A stretch of 64,000 nt of DNA from an uncultured Bacteroidales bacterium (GTDB taxonomy: Bacteria > Bacteroidota > Bacteroidia > Bacteroidales > UBA3663). Where the stretch lies: assembly GCA_905235375.1 (NCBI GenBank), contig CAJOLH010000001.1, positions 108,898 to 172,897 of the forward strand, given 5' to 3'. Below, in pieces: positions 17,617 through 26,396 of the stretch. Made by a program: the position numbers and the translations under genes. Under the pieces are notes generated by a model. That model worked only from the letters and a program-made list of their open reading frames with translations. It was not told the origin of the DNA and did not search any database. Every line of letters starts with the position of its first letter. Within the stretch, counting starts at the first letter, position 1.

Positions 17617-19140
17617 TTAATATTGATGCATTGGACGAAGCAAGTCGTTGACCGTCTTGACAGGATTGAACGTCAGAAGATCGACATCAACGAATACTGT
17701 ATTCCAGTCGGACATGGCACCATTCCAGAGTCCGGGAAGCTCAAGTGCCTTGAGTTCCTTGCCATTCTTCGACTTCTGAGAAATGAAACCCGTCTGAGGA
17801 TCGACAAATTTCAGAAGGTCGAATGGCTTTCCATTCTTATCCTTAACGGCACAAACAAGATCAACTGGATTGAAGTGTGTGCCCTCATTGAACATTGACA
17901 CATAGTCAGCATTGTTTTTGTCAATCTGGCTCGACTCGAGAATCTGGAGCTGGTAGGTTCCATCGGGAGACTGCGCAACGAATGGACCGCCACCAGGCTC
18001 ACCTACATTCTTTACCATACCACACACACGAAGCGGTCGATTGAGCTTACTCTTGATGTAAAGGGCAAGTTCGGTGTCATCGAGCTGTTTGGTATCGGGG
18101 TTCTTGATGAAGAGATTCTTCTGAAGGAAGTAGAGCATATCGATGAGGTTCTCATGCTGGTACTTACCACCCTCAAGTTGCTGAAGGTAAGAGAATATCT
18201 TCTGCTGCAGGCTGACAAGCACACCACCGATAATCTGCTTGTAAGCAATTGTAGGGCTCTTCTTCTTTTCAGGAACGACATTGTCGATATTCTTGATGAA
18301 GATAACATCGGCATCCTGCTCATTCAGATTCTCGATGAGAGCGCCATGTCCGCCGGGGCGGAACAGCAGATTACCCTTTTCGTCACGGAAAGGAGTATTG
18401 TCAATATTGGCAGCAAGCGTATCGGTGCTGGCTTTCTGAACAGAGAACGAAATCTTGTACTTCACGCCGTAGCGCTGTTCGTAAGCAGCCTGCTTCTCCT
18501 TCACGAGCGCTTCGAAGAGAGGCAGATGATCGGGGCTGACGGTGAAATGGAGCTTCACCTGACCCTTGGCATTTGCAGCATAGAGTGCGCCTTCCTCCAG
18601 ATGCTCCTCAAACGCCTTACGCACACCGTGTGATGAACGGTGGAAAGTAAGGAGGCCCTTGGGAAGCTGACCATAGTTAAGGCCCTTGGCAAGAAGAAGG
18701 TTAGCAACAACTGGCTTGTACTGACCAGCTGCAATGAGATCATCAATGCTCTTTCCTTCGTTCTTGACACATACATCATCCAATTCAGGATAGAATGCAA
18801 ATTGCTTGATACCTGCAAAGAATTTCTTCTCAAAATCGTTGGTAGGCACATCATAGTCGGCATCCAAGAATTCAAAAAGATTCTTGAACATACGGCTGGC
18901 AGCGCCTGATGCAGGAACAAACTTCAATATCTGATTGTCTGCCTGCAGATACTTCTGCCAGAGGTCCTGGTAATACTTGGCAGCATCGTCATCGACAACG
19001 AGTATGCCATATTCAGGAGAAGCAGCTCCCTTAAGCTTCAAATAAGGGAAACCAGTTTCAAATGACTTGAGCTGGCCTTCTGCCTTCTCTAAACTAATGC
19101 CACGTTTGGCAAGAACTTCAAGGTCTTCTTGTGTAAACAT
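17617..19140 (-). CDS. DUF4301 family protein
   Basis: A 507-residue cytosolic protein matching the Bacteroidetes DUF4301 family (start FTQEDLEVLAKRGISLEKAEGQL; core KFVPASGAASRMFK; FRPGGHGALIENLN). The PASGAASRMF and GGHGALI segments look like a nucleotide- or phosphosugar-binding site, and the family is sometimes related to nucleotidyltransferase folds, but the function is not established. Its leader contains an ACCCTAA motif 8-19 bp upstream of the ATG, also seen before two other genes here. It is divergent from relA across a 342-bp gap. Confidence 0.88.
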   Translation of the reverse strand: MFTQEDLEVLAKRGISLEKAEGQLKSFETGFPYLKLKGAASPEYGILVVDDDAAKYYQDLWQKYLQADNQILKFVPASGAASRMFKNLFEFLDADYDVPTNDFEKKFFAGIKQFAFYPELDDVCVKNEGKSIDDLIAAGQYKPVVANLLLAKGLNYGQLPKGLLTFHRSSHGVRKAFEEHLEEGALYAANAKGQVKLHFTVSPDHLPLFEALVKEKQAAYEQRYGVKYKISFSVQKASTDTLAANIDNTPFRDEKGNLLFRPGGHGALIENLNEQDADVIFIKNIDNVVPEKKKSPTIAYKQIIGGVLVSLQQKIFSYLQQLEGGKYQHENLIDMLYFLQKNLFIKNPDTKQLDDTELALYIKSKLNRPLRVCGMVKNVGEPGGGPFVAQSPDGTYQLQILESSQIDKNNADYVSMFNEGTHFNPVDLVCAVKDKNGKPFDLLKFVDPQTGFISQKSKNGKELKALELPGLWNGAMSDWNTVFVDVDLLTFNPVKTVNDLLRPMHQY

Positions 19141-19482
19141 ACGTATTATTAGGGTTAGTCAGTAGATTAATACTTTTCGAGGGCAAATTTAATAACTTTT
19201 TCAATAAGTTGAACTTTTTACATGAAAAAAATTGCTTTTTTAGTCAAAATATTGATAAAATTGCTTTAAATGTCAAAAAATTAAAAGAATTTGTAGCATT
19301 TAAGTTACAACTATCAATAAAAATTATTAACTTTGCAGCGAGCATTTCGACATATCGAAAACAAAAATGAATATAACATCTAAAACTCGAAAAGCAGGAA
19401 CAATAAAGTTTTCGTTGATTTCGATGTTGTTATATAAAAGCGCTTGTATGTCAAAATACAAATAACAAGAAAACTACGATAC
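19141..19482. other. A/T-rich divergent intergenic region with relA leader
   Basis: This gap separates the DUF4301 gene from relA. On the plus strand TAACTTTG (19328-19335) is a good minus-7 element, giving a relA leader of roughly 140 nt. The leader holds a short palindrome TTCGA-CATA-TCGAA and a possible 32-codon open frame from ATG 19367 to TAA 19465, ending 17 bases before the relA ATG. Whether it is translated is unknown. Nothing else recognisable. Confidence 0.5.
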
Positions 19483-21714
19483 ATGAAGATACTCAAGATC
19501 GAACAATTTACACCCGAAGAGATGACACTCTTCCTATCAGACTACCGCATTTTGTATGCGTTGGTAGGCGGCAAGTTGTCGGTTGAAGAATGGAAATATA
19601 TCAGACAATATATTTTAAAAGGTATAGAAGCAGGATTCTATGGGCGTGACGCTCACGGTGTGCAACAACTTGTCCATACGCTTGAAACTTGCCGTGTTCT
19701 ACTTCAACAAGTTGGCTTAGGCCGTCGTTCCATCCTAATGGCCTTGCTCTATCCACTTGCCGAACATAAGGTCATCAGTCAGGAGGAAATGAATCTCAAC
19801 TTCGGGCAAGAGGTTGTTCGGCTGGTTTCCAACATGGCAAAAGTTCAGCATCTCTACAATGACCATGACAGCCTCGAAGATGAGAACTTCAGTAAACTGA
19901 TGCTTTCGTTTGCCGAAGATATTCGTGTCATCATCTGCATGATTTGCGACCGATACACCCTAATGAAGGCGCTCAATCATACCCACGATGAGGAATATCG
20001 GCACAAGGTGACACAGGAATGTCGCCTGCTCTACACACCAATAGCACACCGTCTCGGACTTTATGTCATCAAAGGCGAACTTGAAGACATGGCGGTGAAG
20101 TATGACTTCCGTGATGTGTATGACGATATCGCGCATCAACTGCAACTCACCAAAAAGCTACGCGAAGAATATATCCAGCAGTTCATCACTCCAATCGAAG
20201 CTAAGCTGAAGGAGGCACTTCCTGTACCCTTCCATATCAAAGGCCGCACGAAGAGCATCTCTTCCATCTGGTCGAAGATGAAAAGGCAGCACAACAGCAT
20301 TGACAAGATCTACGACCTCTTTGCCATCCGCATCATCATCGATGCCGAAGGTGCCAACGAAAAAGCTTTATGCTGGCAAGCCTACAGCATCGTGACCGAC
20401 ATGTATCAACCCAATCCGAAACGACTAAGGGATTGGTTGTCGATACCAAAGTCGAATGGTTACGAGTCGTTGCACATTACCGTCTATGGTCCAAGCGATC
20501 GTTGGGTGGAAGTGCAGATTAGAACCAAAAGGATGGACGATATTGCCGAACGCGGCTTGGCAGCCCATTGGAAATACAAGGGCATAAAGAGTGATGGCAA
20601 TTCGGCGGACAAACTCATCGCTTCGATACGTGAAGTGCTTGAAAGCGGCGCTCCAAAAGACGAATTGATGAAGGACTTCTCCATGGGACTTTACGACGAA
20701 GAAGTATTTGTCTTCACACCCAAGGGAGAGGTACACAAATTCCCTAAAGGCGCCACTGTGCTCGATTTTGCATTCAGTATTCATTCGAAACTTGGGATGC
20801 AGTGTGTAGGGGCACGCGTGGGAGGAAAGAACGTAAAGATCAACCATCAGCTTAGCAGCGGCGAGACAGTAGAAATCCTCACATCCTCTCAACAAACCCC
20901 AAAGCAGGACTGGTTGAATTTCGTCAAAACATCGAAGGCACGCAGTCGGATTAAAGCGGGCATCAAGGAACTTGAAAATCGTGAGGCACAGACAGGAAAG
21001 GAACTGCTGCAGCGCCGATTCAAGAATCGAAAGATTGAACTTGATGATGCTGAGATGTCGCGCATCATTATCCGTCTTGGCTACAAGACACAGACCGAAT
21101 TTTATCATGACCTTTCGATAGGCGACATCTCAGTCGATGACGTACTGAAGGAATACGAAGCGAGCCAAACTCCACAAATCCAGGGCGAGCCTTCCGCACA
21201 TTCCGCTGCCGATTTCATAGCATCGCCAGAGACTGTAGCTGAAAACGAGAAACAGCAAGCGGGCAACGATGTGCTTGTCATCGACCGCGACTTGAAAGGT
21301 ATAGATTACAAGCTTGCGAAGTGTTGCCATCCCATCTATGGTGACGATATTGTAGGCTTCGTTTCAATAGCTCGCGGCATCACCATTCATCGTACCGACT
21401 GTTCCAACATCAGAAATCTTGAGAAACAGTATCCTTATCGCATCCAACGTGCCCGTTGGAGTGGCAAGAGTGCAGGACAATATTTTATCACGCTGCGCGT
21501 TGTAGGCATCGACGATATCGGAATCGTGACGAACATATCATCCGTCATCAACAAGGAGCCCAACACCCTGCTTCGCTCCATCTCAATCGATACTGAGGGT
21601 GGGCTATTCCAAGGTCATCTCACGGTGTGTGTCTCCGATCTATCTTCGCTCAACATTCTTATTCGAAAGATAAATTCGGTGAAAGGGGTGAAGAATGTTT
21701 CTCGTATTAACTGA
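19483..21714 (+). CDS. relA: RelA/SpoT-family (p)ppGpp synthetase with degenerate HD domain
   Basis: A 743-residue stringent-response enzyme, started at the Met of MKILKIEQFTPEE. The N-terminal hydrolase domain is recognisable (FGQEVVRLVSNMAKVQHL), but the place of the metal-binding HD pair reads LLYPLAEHK, so hydrolysis is probably lost. The synthetase domain looks intact: GRTKSISSIWSKMK, KIYDLFAIRIII, RLRDWLSIPKSNGYESLH and VEVQIRT. A TGS domain (EVFVFTPKGEVHKFPKGATVLDFAF) and a C-terminal ACT domain follow. Bacteroidetes often carry two long RSH proteins; this would be the synthesis-only one (inference). Confidence 0.9.
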   Translation: MKILKIEQFTPEEMTLFLSDYRILYALVGGKLSVEEWKYIRQYILKGIEAGFYGRDAHGVQQLVHTLETCRVLLQQVGLGRRSILMALLYPLAEHKVISQEEMNLNFGQEVVRLVSNMAKVQHLYNDHDSLEDENFSKLMLSFAEDIRVIICMICDRYTLMKALNHTHDEEYRHKVTQECRLLYTPIAHRLGLYVIKGELEDMAVKYDFRDVYDDIAHQLQLTKKLREEYIQQFITPIEAKLKEALPVPFHIKGRTKSISSIWSKMKRQHNSIDKIYDLFAIRIIIDAEGANEKALCWQAYSIVTDMYQPNPKRLRDWLSIPKSNGYESLHITVYGPSDRWVEVQIRTKRMDDIAERGLAAHWKYKGIKSDGNSADKLIASIREVLESGAPKDELMKDFSMGLYDEEVFVFTPKGEVHKFPKGATVLDFAFSIHSKLGMQCVGARVGGKNVKINHQLSSGETVEILTSSQQTPKQDWLNFVKTSKARSRIKAGIKELENREAQTGKELLQRRFKNRKIELDDAEMSRIIIRLGYKTQTEFYHDLSIGDISVDDVLKEYEASQTPQIQGEPSAHSAADFIASPETVAENEKQQAGNDVLVIDRDLKGIDYKLAKCCHPIYGDDIVGFVSIARGITIHRTDCSNIRNLEKQYPYRIQRARWSGKSAGQYFITLRVVGIDDIGIVTNISSVINKEPNTLLRSISIDTEGGLFQGHLTVCVSDLSSLNILIRKINSVKGVKNVSRIN

Positions 21715-21758
21715 AACTCAACGACAATACAAAATACATCAATAAAATAAATAATTTT

Positions 21759-22568
21759 ATGAAATCCAACTTACTCTATCTATTCTTAGCGCTGTTCTTT
21801 GTGTCATGCACAGGAACGAGAGGCCCATCAGCCAAGCAACGTAGGGCTGAACAACTCGACAAGTTCCGCGCACAGCTGCAGACCGAACGTCAAACACTAA
21901 AAGCAACCGATTCACTCATGATGGCCCTCATTCCCGAAATCAATACAGCTAAAAGCAAGGGCTTCGAATATGAGAAATCCCCATATGACGATCTCGGACG
22001 CTTCCGACCTGAAGGCATGGATCCGAGTGAGAATCTAAATAAAACCTATTTGCGATGTGCTGTGGATGATTACGGTCGTACGCAACTCATCGCTACCTAT
22101 TGCGGACCGAAAACTTTTGTCGTACATCAACTGCGAATCAATGCCACCGACGGCACTGAGATAACCACCAAGGCTATCGAGCCCAACGATGGAACAAACT
22201 ACAGTTACGACATCCACGGCACACATTATCAGGCGGTCACCTTCATCTATGCCGGCAAAGTGACCGAAGGAATGACTAATGACAGCACGGTGCTGGCAAA
22301 TGCCGATACCGATAATGGAGCGTTGGGATTCATTGCACAGCATACCGAAGACAGGAACCTTCGAGCAACCTTCATATCAACCAAAGGCGAGGAGAACACC
22401 ACAGTTATTGGACCAAAGACCCGTGGGCGTATGGCAGCGACCTACGAGCTTGGAATCCTTTTGCGTGAAAATACCCGTCTTCAACAGGAGAACAAGACCG
22501 CAAGCCTGAAAATCCAATATCTTGAGCAAATGATATTGCGTAAAGAGATGGAAGAAGCAGCAGACTAA
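21759..22568 (+). CDS. Putative lipoprotein, function unknown
   Basis: A 269-residue protein with a lipoprotein signal (LALFFVSC, Cys near residue 18), so probably anchored in the envelope. A charged, helical N-terminal part (RRAEQLDKFRAQLQTERQTLK) is followed by a beta-rich central region and a C-terminal coiled coil (LLRENTRLQQENKTASLKIQYLEQ). I do not recognise a family. It starts 44 bp after relA on the same strand. Confidence 0.75.
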   Translation: MKSNLLYLFLALFFVSCTGTRGPSAKQRRAEQLDKFRAQLQTERQTLKATDSLMMALIPEINTAKSKGFEYEKSPYDDLGRFRPEGMDPSENLNKTYLRCAVDDYGRTQLIATYCGPKTFVVHQLRINATDGTEITTKAIEPNDGTNYSYDIHGTHYQAVTFIYAGKVTEGMTNDSTVLANADTDNGALGFIAQHTEDRNLRATFISTKGEENTTVIGPKTRGRMAATYELGILLRENTRLQQENKTASLKIQYLEQMILRKEMEEAAD

Positions 22569-22636
22569 TGATTATCGAGGACTGAATAAATAACAATCCT
22601 TATAATACCAATATTAACCAATTAAAACTAAACACA

Positions 22637-23473
22637 ATGGACAACATCCTTACAAACTACGCAACCTTAAAGGTCATGGCAACAGCGTTATGCTATAAGC
22701 TTGTTGCTGCTATTATCGTTTACATTATCGGTAAATGGATTATCGAAAAAGTTTGCAATGTCTGCACCAAAATGATGAATAAAAAAGGTGTGGATAACTC
22801 TCTTCAGGGATTCCTTGAAAGCATCATCAAGGTATGCCTCTGGCTTTGCCTGATCATCGCCATCATCAATATCCTTGGCATAGATACAGCTGCTTTCATT
22901 GGTCTCTTTGCTGGTGCCGGTGTAGCCATCGGTATGGCAATGTCTGGAACACTTGGCAACTTCGCTGGTGGCGTGATGATTATACTTTTCAAGCCCTATA
23001 AGGTGGGTGATTACATTGCCGCACAAGGTTATGAGGGTATTGTAAAGGAGATCCAAATCTTCAACACTGTCCTTGTCACTACCGACAACAAGACCATCAT
23101 CATCCCGAATGGAGGACTTTCTACAGGCTCACTCATCAACTATTCGAAGCAGCCCTATCGTCGTGTCGATGTCAATTTTGACTTCTGCTACGGTACAGAC
23201 TATGAGACCGTGCGTGAGGCCATCGAAAAGGTTCAGAATGAGTGCCCGCTCATCATTAAGGAACCTATCAAGGATGAACCTGTTGCAGGCCCCTGGCAGG
23301 GTCTTGCCGACATGGGCGAAAGTGGTTGTACCATCGCTACACGTTCATGGTGCAAGAGTGCCGACTATTGGGCTGTTATGGGATATATGAAATATGAGGT
23401 ATATCAGCAACTCCGCAATTCTGGCTTCATGTTCCCGTTCAACAAACTCGATGTCACCATTACCAAGGAATAA
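22637..23473 (+). CDS. mscS: MscS-type mechanosensitive channel
   Basis: A 278-residue inner-membrane channel that opens on osmotic downshock. Three N-terminal membrane segments end in the pore-lining helix GLFAGAGVAIGMAMSGTLGN, with the alternating Gly/Ala pattern of MscS TM3. The beta-domain motif FKPYKVGDYI and VTTDNKTIIIPNGGL follow. The size is that of the compact E. coli MscS type. It is 68 bp downstream of the lipoprotein gene and 14 bp before the aminopeptidase. Confidence 0.95.
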   Translation: MDNILTNYATLKVMATALCYKLVAAIIVYIIGKWIIEKVCNVCTKMMNKKGVDNSLQGFLESIIKVCLWLCLIIAIINILGIDTAAFIGLFAGAGVAIGMAMSGTLGNFAGGVMIILFKPYKVGDYIAAQGYEGIVKEIQIFNTVLVTTDNKTIIIPNGGLSTGSLINYSKQPYRRVDVNFDFCYGTDYETVREAIEKVQNECPLIIKEPIKDEPVAGPWQGLADMGESGCTIATRSWCKSADYWAVMGYMKYEVYQQLRNSGFMFPFNKLDVTITKE

Positions 23474-23487
23474 TCAAGGAATAGTCT

Positions 23488-24813
23488 ATGAACCTGATTG
23501 AATTTCTGAATGCCAGTCCTGTGAATTATCTTGCAGTGGCAACACTCGAAGAGGAATTGCAGGCTGCTGGCTTCTATAAGTTTGACCCAACAAAACCAAT
23601 GCCTGACGTAAAGCCAGGTGATAATCTTTACGTCACCAAAAATGACTCTTCGCTCTACGCTATCCGTCTGGGCTCGTTGCCTTTGGCAGAAAGCGGCATT
23701 CGATTGATTTGCGCCCACTGTGATTCGCCCACCTTCCGCATCAAGCCCAATCCGGAAATCCTCATGGAAAAAGGCTTTGTAAAGCTGAATGTCGAATTAT
23801 ATGGTGGAGCTATCATGAGCACATGGTTCGACCGTCCGCTATCGTTGGCTGGGCGTGTAATGCTTCGTACCAGCGACCCGTTGCATCCTCAGACACGACT
23901 CCTGCATATCAAGGAGCCTATTCTCATCATTCCAAACCTCGCTATACACTTCAATCGGCAGGTGAATGATGGTGTCAAGTTGTCGAAACAGAAAGATATG
24001 CTCCCCATCTTAGGTGTCATCGGCGATCAGCTTTCAGCCAATGGGCTATTGCTTGGACTTATAGCCTCCCAGCTTGATGTCGCTCCCGAAGAAATTCTCG
24101 ATTTCGACCTATATCTCTACGACACCACACCTGCCTGCGAAGTAGGGCTGCACAAAGAGTTCATTTCTGCCGGACGTCTTGATGACCTATCGATGGTACA
24201 CGCAGGACTGCAGGCAATGCTTGGTACACAGTACGACGAAGCAAAGTCCAGGCAGATACAAGGTCAGACAATGGTACTCGCCATCTTTGACAACGAAGAA
24301 ACCGGAAGCGGCACCAAGCAAGGCGCAGGCTCGCCATTCCTTGCTCAGTTACTTCAACGCCTCGTCATTGCACAAGACAGGTTTCTCGGTCTGGTCAGCG
24401 ACCCACATGATGATTTCTATCGCATGATAGAGAACAGCTTCATGGTCAGTGCAGACAATGCACATGCCTGGCATCCCAATTATGGGGAGAAGATGGATCC
24501 CACCAATCATCCAGTGCTCGGTGGCGGACCAATCATCAAGGTCAACGCTGCGCAGAAATACGCAACCGATGCCGATGGAGCTGCCGTCTTCGGAGAAATA
24601 TGCAGTCGAGCAGGTGTCCCCTATCAACGTTTCGTCAATCACAGCGACATCGCTGGAGGTAGTACGCTGGGCAATATTCTCACCAGTTCACTGCCCTTCC
24701 GTGGCGTAGATATGGGCAACGGCGTTTGGGGTATGCATTCTATTCGTGAGACGGGTAGTGTAACAGACCAGGAATATGTCATCAAGGCTTTCACCGAATT
24801 CTATTGGGGCTAA
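23488..24813 (+). CDS. M18 family aminopeptidase
   Basis: A 441-residue cytosolic metallo-aminopeptidase of the M18 (aspartyl aminopeptidase/ApeB) family. Dinuclear metal ligands are visible: His in ICAHCDSPTF, Asp in GRLDDLS, the Glu pair in FDNEETGSGTKQG, and a late HSDIAGGSTLGN block. It ends in a bidirectional terminator at 24858-24889. Substrate specificity is not readable. Confidence 0.93.
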   Translation: MNLIEFLNASPVNYLAVATLEEELQAAGFYKFDPTKPMPDVKPGDNLYVTKNDSSLYAIRLGSLPLAESGIRLICAHCDSPTFRIKPNPEILMEKGFVKLNVELYGGAIMSTWFDRPLSLAGRVMLRTSDPLHPQTRLLHIKEPILIIPNLAIHFNRQVNDGVKLSKQKDMLPILGVIGDQLSANGLLLGLIASQLDVAPEEILDFDLYLYDTTPACEVGLHKEFISAGRLDDLSMVHAGLQAMLGTQYDEAKSRQIQGQTMVLAIFDNEETGSGTKQGAGSPFLAQLLQRLVIAQDRFLGLVSDPHDDFYRMIENSFMVSADNAHAWHPNYGEKMDPTNHPVLGGGPIIKVNAAQKYATDADGAAVFGEICSRAGVPYQRFVNHSDIAGGSTLGNILTSSLPFRGVDMGNGVWGMHSIRETGSVTDQEYVIKAFTEFYWG

Positions 24814-24857
24814 TTCATCTGTTCACATCAAAACCTATCAAACCACATCAAGAAAAC

Positions 24858-24889
24858 AAAGGCATGGTTCTCGATTGAACCATGCCTTT
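24858..24889. terminator. Bidirectional terminator
   Basis: Perfect 13-bp arms AAAGGCATGGTTC / GAACCATGCCTTT with loop TCGATT, placed between the convergent M18 aminopeptidase and 59-residue protein genes, 6 bp past the latter's stop. Confidence 0.85.
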
Positions 24890-24895
24890 AAGATT

Positions 24896-25075
24896 TCAGA
24901 CAAATCGCAGGAAGAAACGAACCAACGAAGCGCCTATGGCGCCCAATCCGCACCATATCCAATAAGTGTTTGGGCTACCGAACCAGTGGTCTTGAGCAAA
25001 ACCGACCAAAGCGCCAATAACCAACACATAGAAAAGGATGCGCAGAACCTTCTGCATAATTTCAATTGGATCCAT
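24896..25075 (-). CDS. Small two-helix membrane protein (59 residues)
   Basis: ATG at 25075 reads MDPIEIMQKVLRILFYVLV and continues for 59 residues to TGA at 24896. It has two hydrophobic segments (ILFYVLVIGALVGFA and TYWIWCGLGAIGASLV) joined by a short loop DHWFGSPN, and ends RFFLRFV. The gene lies 35 bp downstream of the M23 endopeptidase stop on the same strand and is followed at once by a hairpin terminator, which supports it as real. I do not recognise a named family. Confidence 0.7.
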   Translation of the reverse strand: MDPIEIMQKVLRILFYVLVIGALVGFAQDHWFGSPNTYWIWCGLGAIGASLVRFFLRFV

Positions 25076-25110
25076 ACCTTGTCGTAATTTGCTGTCGTAA
25101 AAGCAGCGGT

Positions 25111-26061
25111 TTATTTAATTCTAAGTCGTTTACCCAGTTGAAGCTTGGTGTTTGCCTTGATGCCATTCAGTTTGCACAGACGATTGACCGTTGTACCATA
25201 GCGACGAGCAATAGCTCCCAACGTATCACCTTTACGAACTACATGAATAGAGGCTGAGGAATTACGCGAACCACTGGAGTTTCGAGCCGTACCATTTGAG
25301 CCGGACGATGCATACCGCTTACCCTTGTTCGACTGTTCCCATTGAGCACGTTTGCGATCAAGCTTGTAGATTTGCGAACGTGGCTGAAAAGTAGTGAAGT
25401 CAATCAGATCGGCAGGGTCGAGAGCAATGCCCATGTAGCGCAACTCAAGATGCAAATGCGGACCTGTGCTACGCCCTGTGCTGCCACCCAGTCCTATCGC
25501 TTGACCTGCCTTCACATATTCATCTTGTTTGACAAGATGCTTTGACAGATGACCGTAGATAGTCTCAAGTCCATTTTCATGGCGAATGACATAAAAGTTG
25601 CCATAGCCACGGCGATCATTTCGGCAGATCCTGACTCTGCCATCAAAGGCAGCTCTTACCGTATCACCAATATATAGCTTGAGATCTTCGCCTTTATGCA
25701 TTCGTCCCTTGCGCCAACCAAAGGGCGATGTTACCATTCCTTTAATAGGAGGATACCACCCGGAAAGGTCGATTTCAACATTATTAGGAATATTGGCAGG
25801 AATTTTACCATTCATCGGATCGAAATTGTCATTCCAATCACTGTAAAGATCCAGTTCAGGACGCAGCTCAAAAGGTTTTTCGCCTTCCAGTGTATAGACG
25901 GAATCAGACATCGTTTGAAAATAACGTGCGACATCCTGTTGCTCCTGAAGTACGCGATGAATGTCATGATGTACCTGCGGTACCACATCTCCCTTTGCCC
26001 AAATATTGTCCGTCAAAATCAATGTCGTCGCAAACGACAATAATAATTTTACAAATTTCAT
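25111..26061 (-). CDS. M23 peptidase with C-terminal LysM domain
   Basis: A 316-residue exported murein endopeptidase. A signal peptide (MKFVKLLLSFATTLIL...WAKG) precedes a helical linker, then the M23 LytM-type domain with GWRKGRMHKGEDL, GHLSKH and GPHLHLEL zinc/catalytic motifs. A Ser/Asn-rich linker leads to a single LysM (HVVRKGDTLGAIARRYGTTVNRLCKLNG), which binds peptidoglycan. It likely cuts peptide cross-bridges or activates amidases. All zinc ligands appear present. It is close to the small membrane protein gene. Confidence 0.93.
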   Translation of the reverse strand: MKFVKLLLSFATTLILTDNIWAKGDVVPQVHHDIHRVLQEQQDVARYFQTMSDSVYTLEGEKPFELRPELDLYSDWNDNFDPMNGKIPANIPNNVEIDLSGWYPPIKGMVTSPFGWRKGRMHKGEDLKLYIGDTVRAAFDGRVRICRNDRRGYGNFYVIRHENGLETIYGHLSKHLVKQDEYVKAGQAIGLGGSTGRSTGPHLHLELRYMGIALDPADLIDFTTFQPRSQIYKLDRKRAQWEQSNKGKRYASSGSNGTARNSSGSRNSSASIHVVRKGDTLGAIARRYGTTVNRLCKLNGIKANTKLQLGKRLRIK

Positions 26062-26071
26062 GTTGCAAAAA

Positions 26072-26108
26072 TACGCAATCTTTTTGGATAAACCAAGAAG
26101 ATTGCGTA
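26072..26108 (-). terminator. Terminator of grpE-dnaJ-TSCPD
   Basis: Arms TACGCAATCTT / AAGATTGCGTA (perfect, 11 bp) with a T-rich minus-strand tail, 21 bp past the TSCPD stop and just before the M23 start codon. Confidence 0.75.
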
Positions 26109-26129
26109 CATTTTAACGAAATTTGTCAT

Positions 26130-26396
26130 TTAACGTGCTGATTCAATGGCTTTGGCCAGTGCTATTGACAATTGGTCAGGACAAGATGTGGGTTTGTTTC
26201 CACACTTAATGCCCTTGATGCGAGCTATCACATCTTGGGCCTTCTGACCTTTTACCAAGGCCGAAACGCCCTGAAGATTGCCATGACATCCACCTACGAA
26301 TTGAACGTCATGTATTACGTCGTCATCATTCAAAACGACATGAATAAGACTCGAACAAGTTCCTTGTGTTTGATACCATACATCCTTCATAATCAT
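26130..26396 (-). CDS. TSCPD domain protein (TIGR03905-like)
   Basis: An 88-residue protein with the diagnostic [14 protein letters not shown] segment near its C-terminus and conserved cysteines before it (GTCSS, GGCHGN, IKCG). TSCPD domains also occur in some ribonucleotide reductases; the free-standing form has no firm function. The ATG overlaps the dnaJ stop (ATGA), so it is translationally coupled to dnaJ. Confidence 0.88.
   Translation of the reverse strand: MIMKDVWYQTQGTCSSLIHVVLNDDDVIHDVQFVGGCHGNLQGVSALVKGQKAQDVIARIKGIKCGNKPTSCPDQLSIALAKAIESAR

Noticed and set aside
24776..25087. 103-codon plus-strand frame after the M18 gene
   Set aside because: It overlaps the M18 3' end out of frame, crosses the terminator and is antisense to the 59-residue membrane protein.
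26048..26075. Leaderless promoter for the M23 gene (TATTTTTG just before the ATG)
   Set aside because: It sits inside the terminator stem of the upstream unit with no TTG element; one A/T-rich match is weak.
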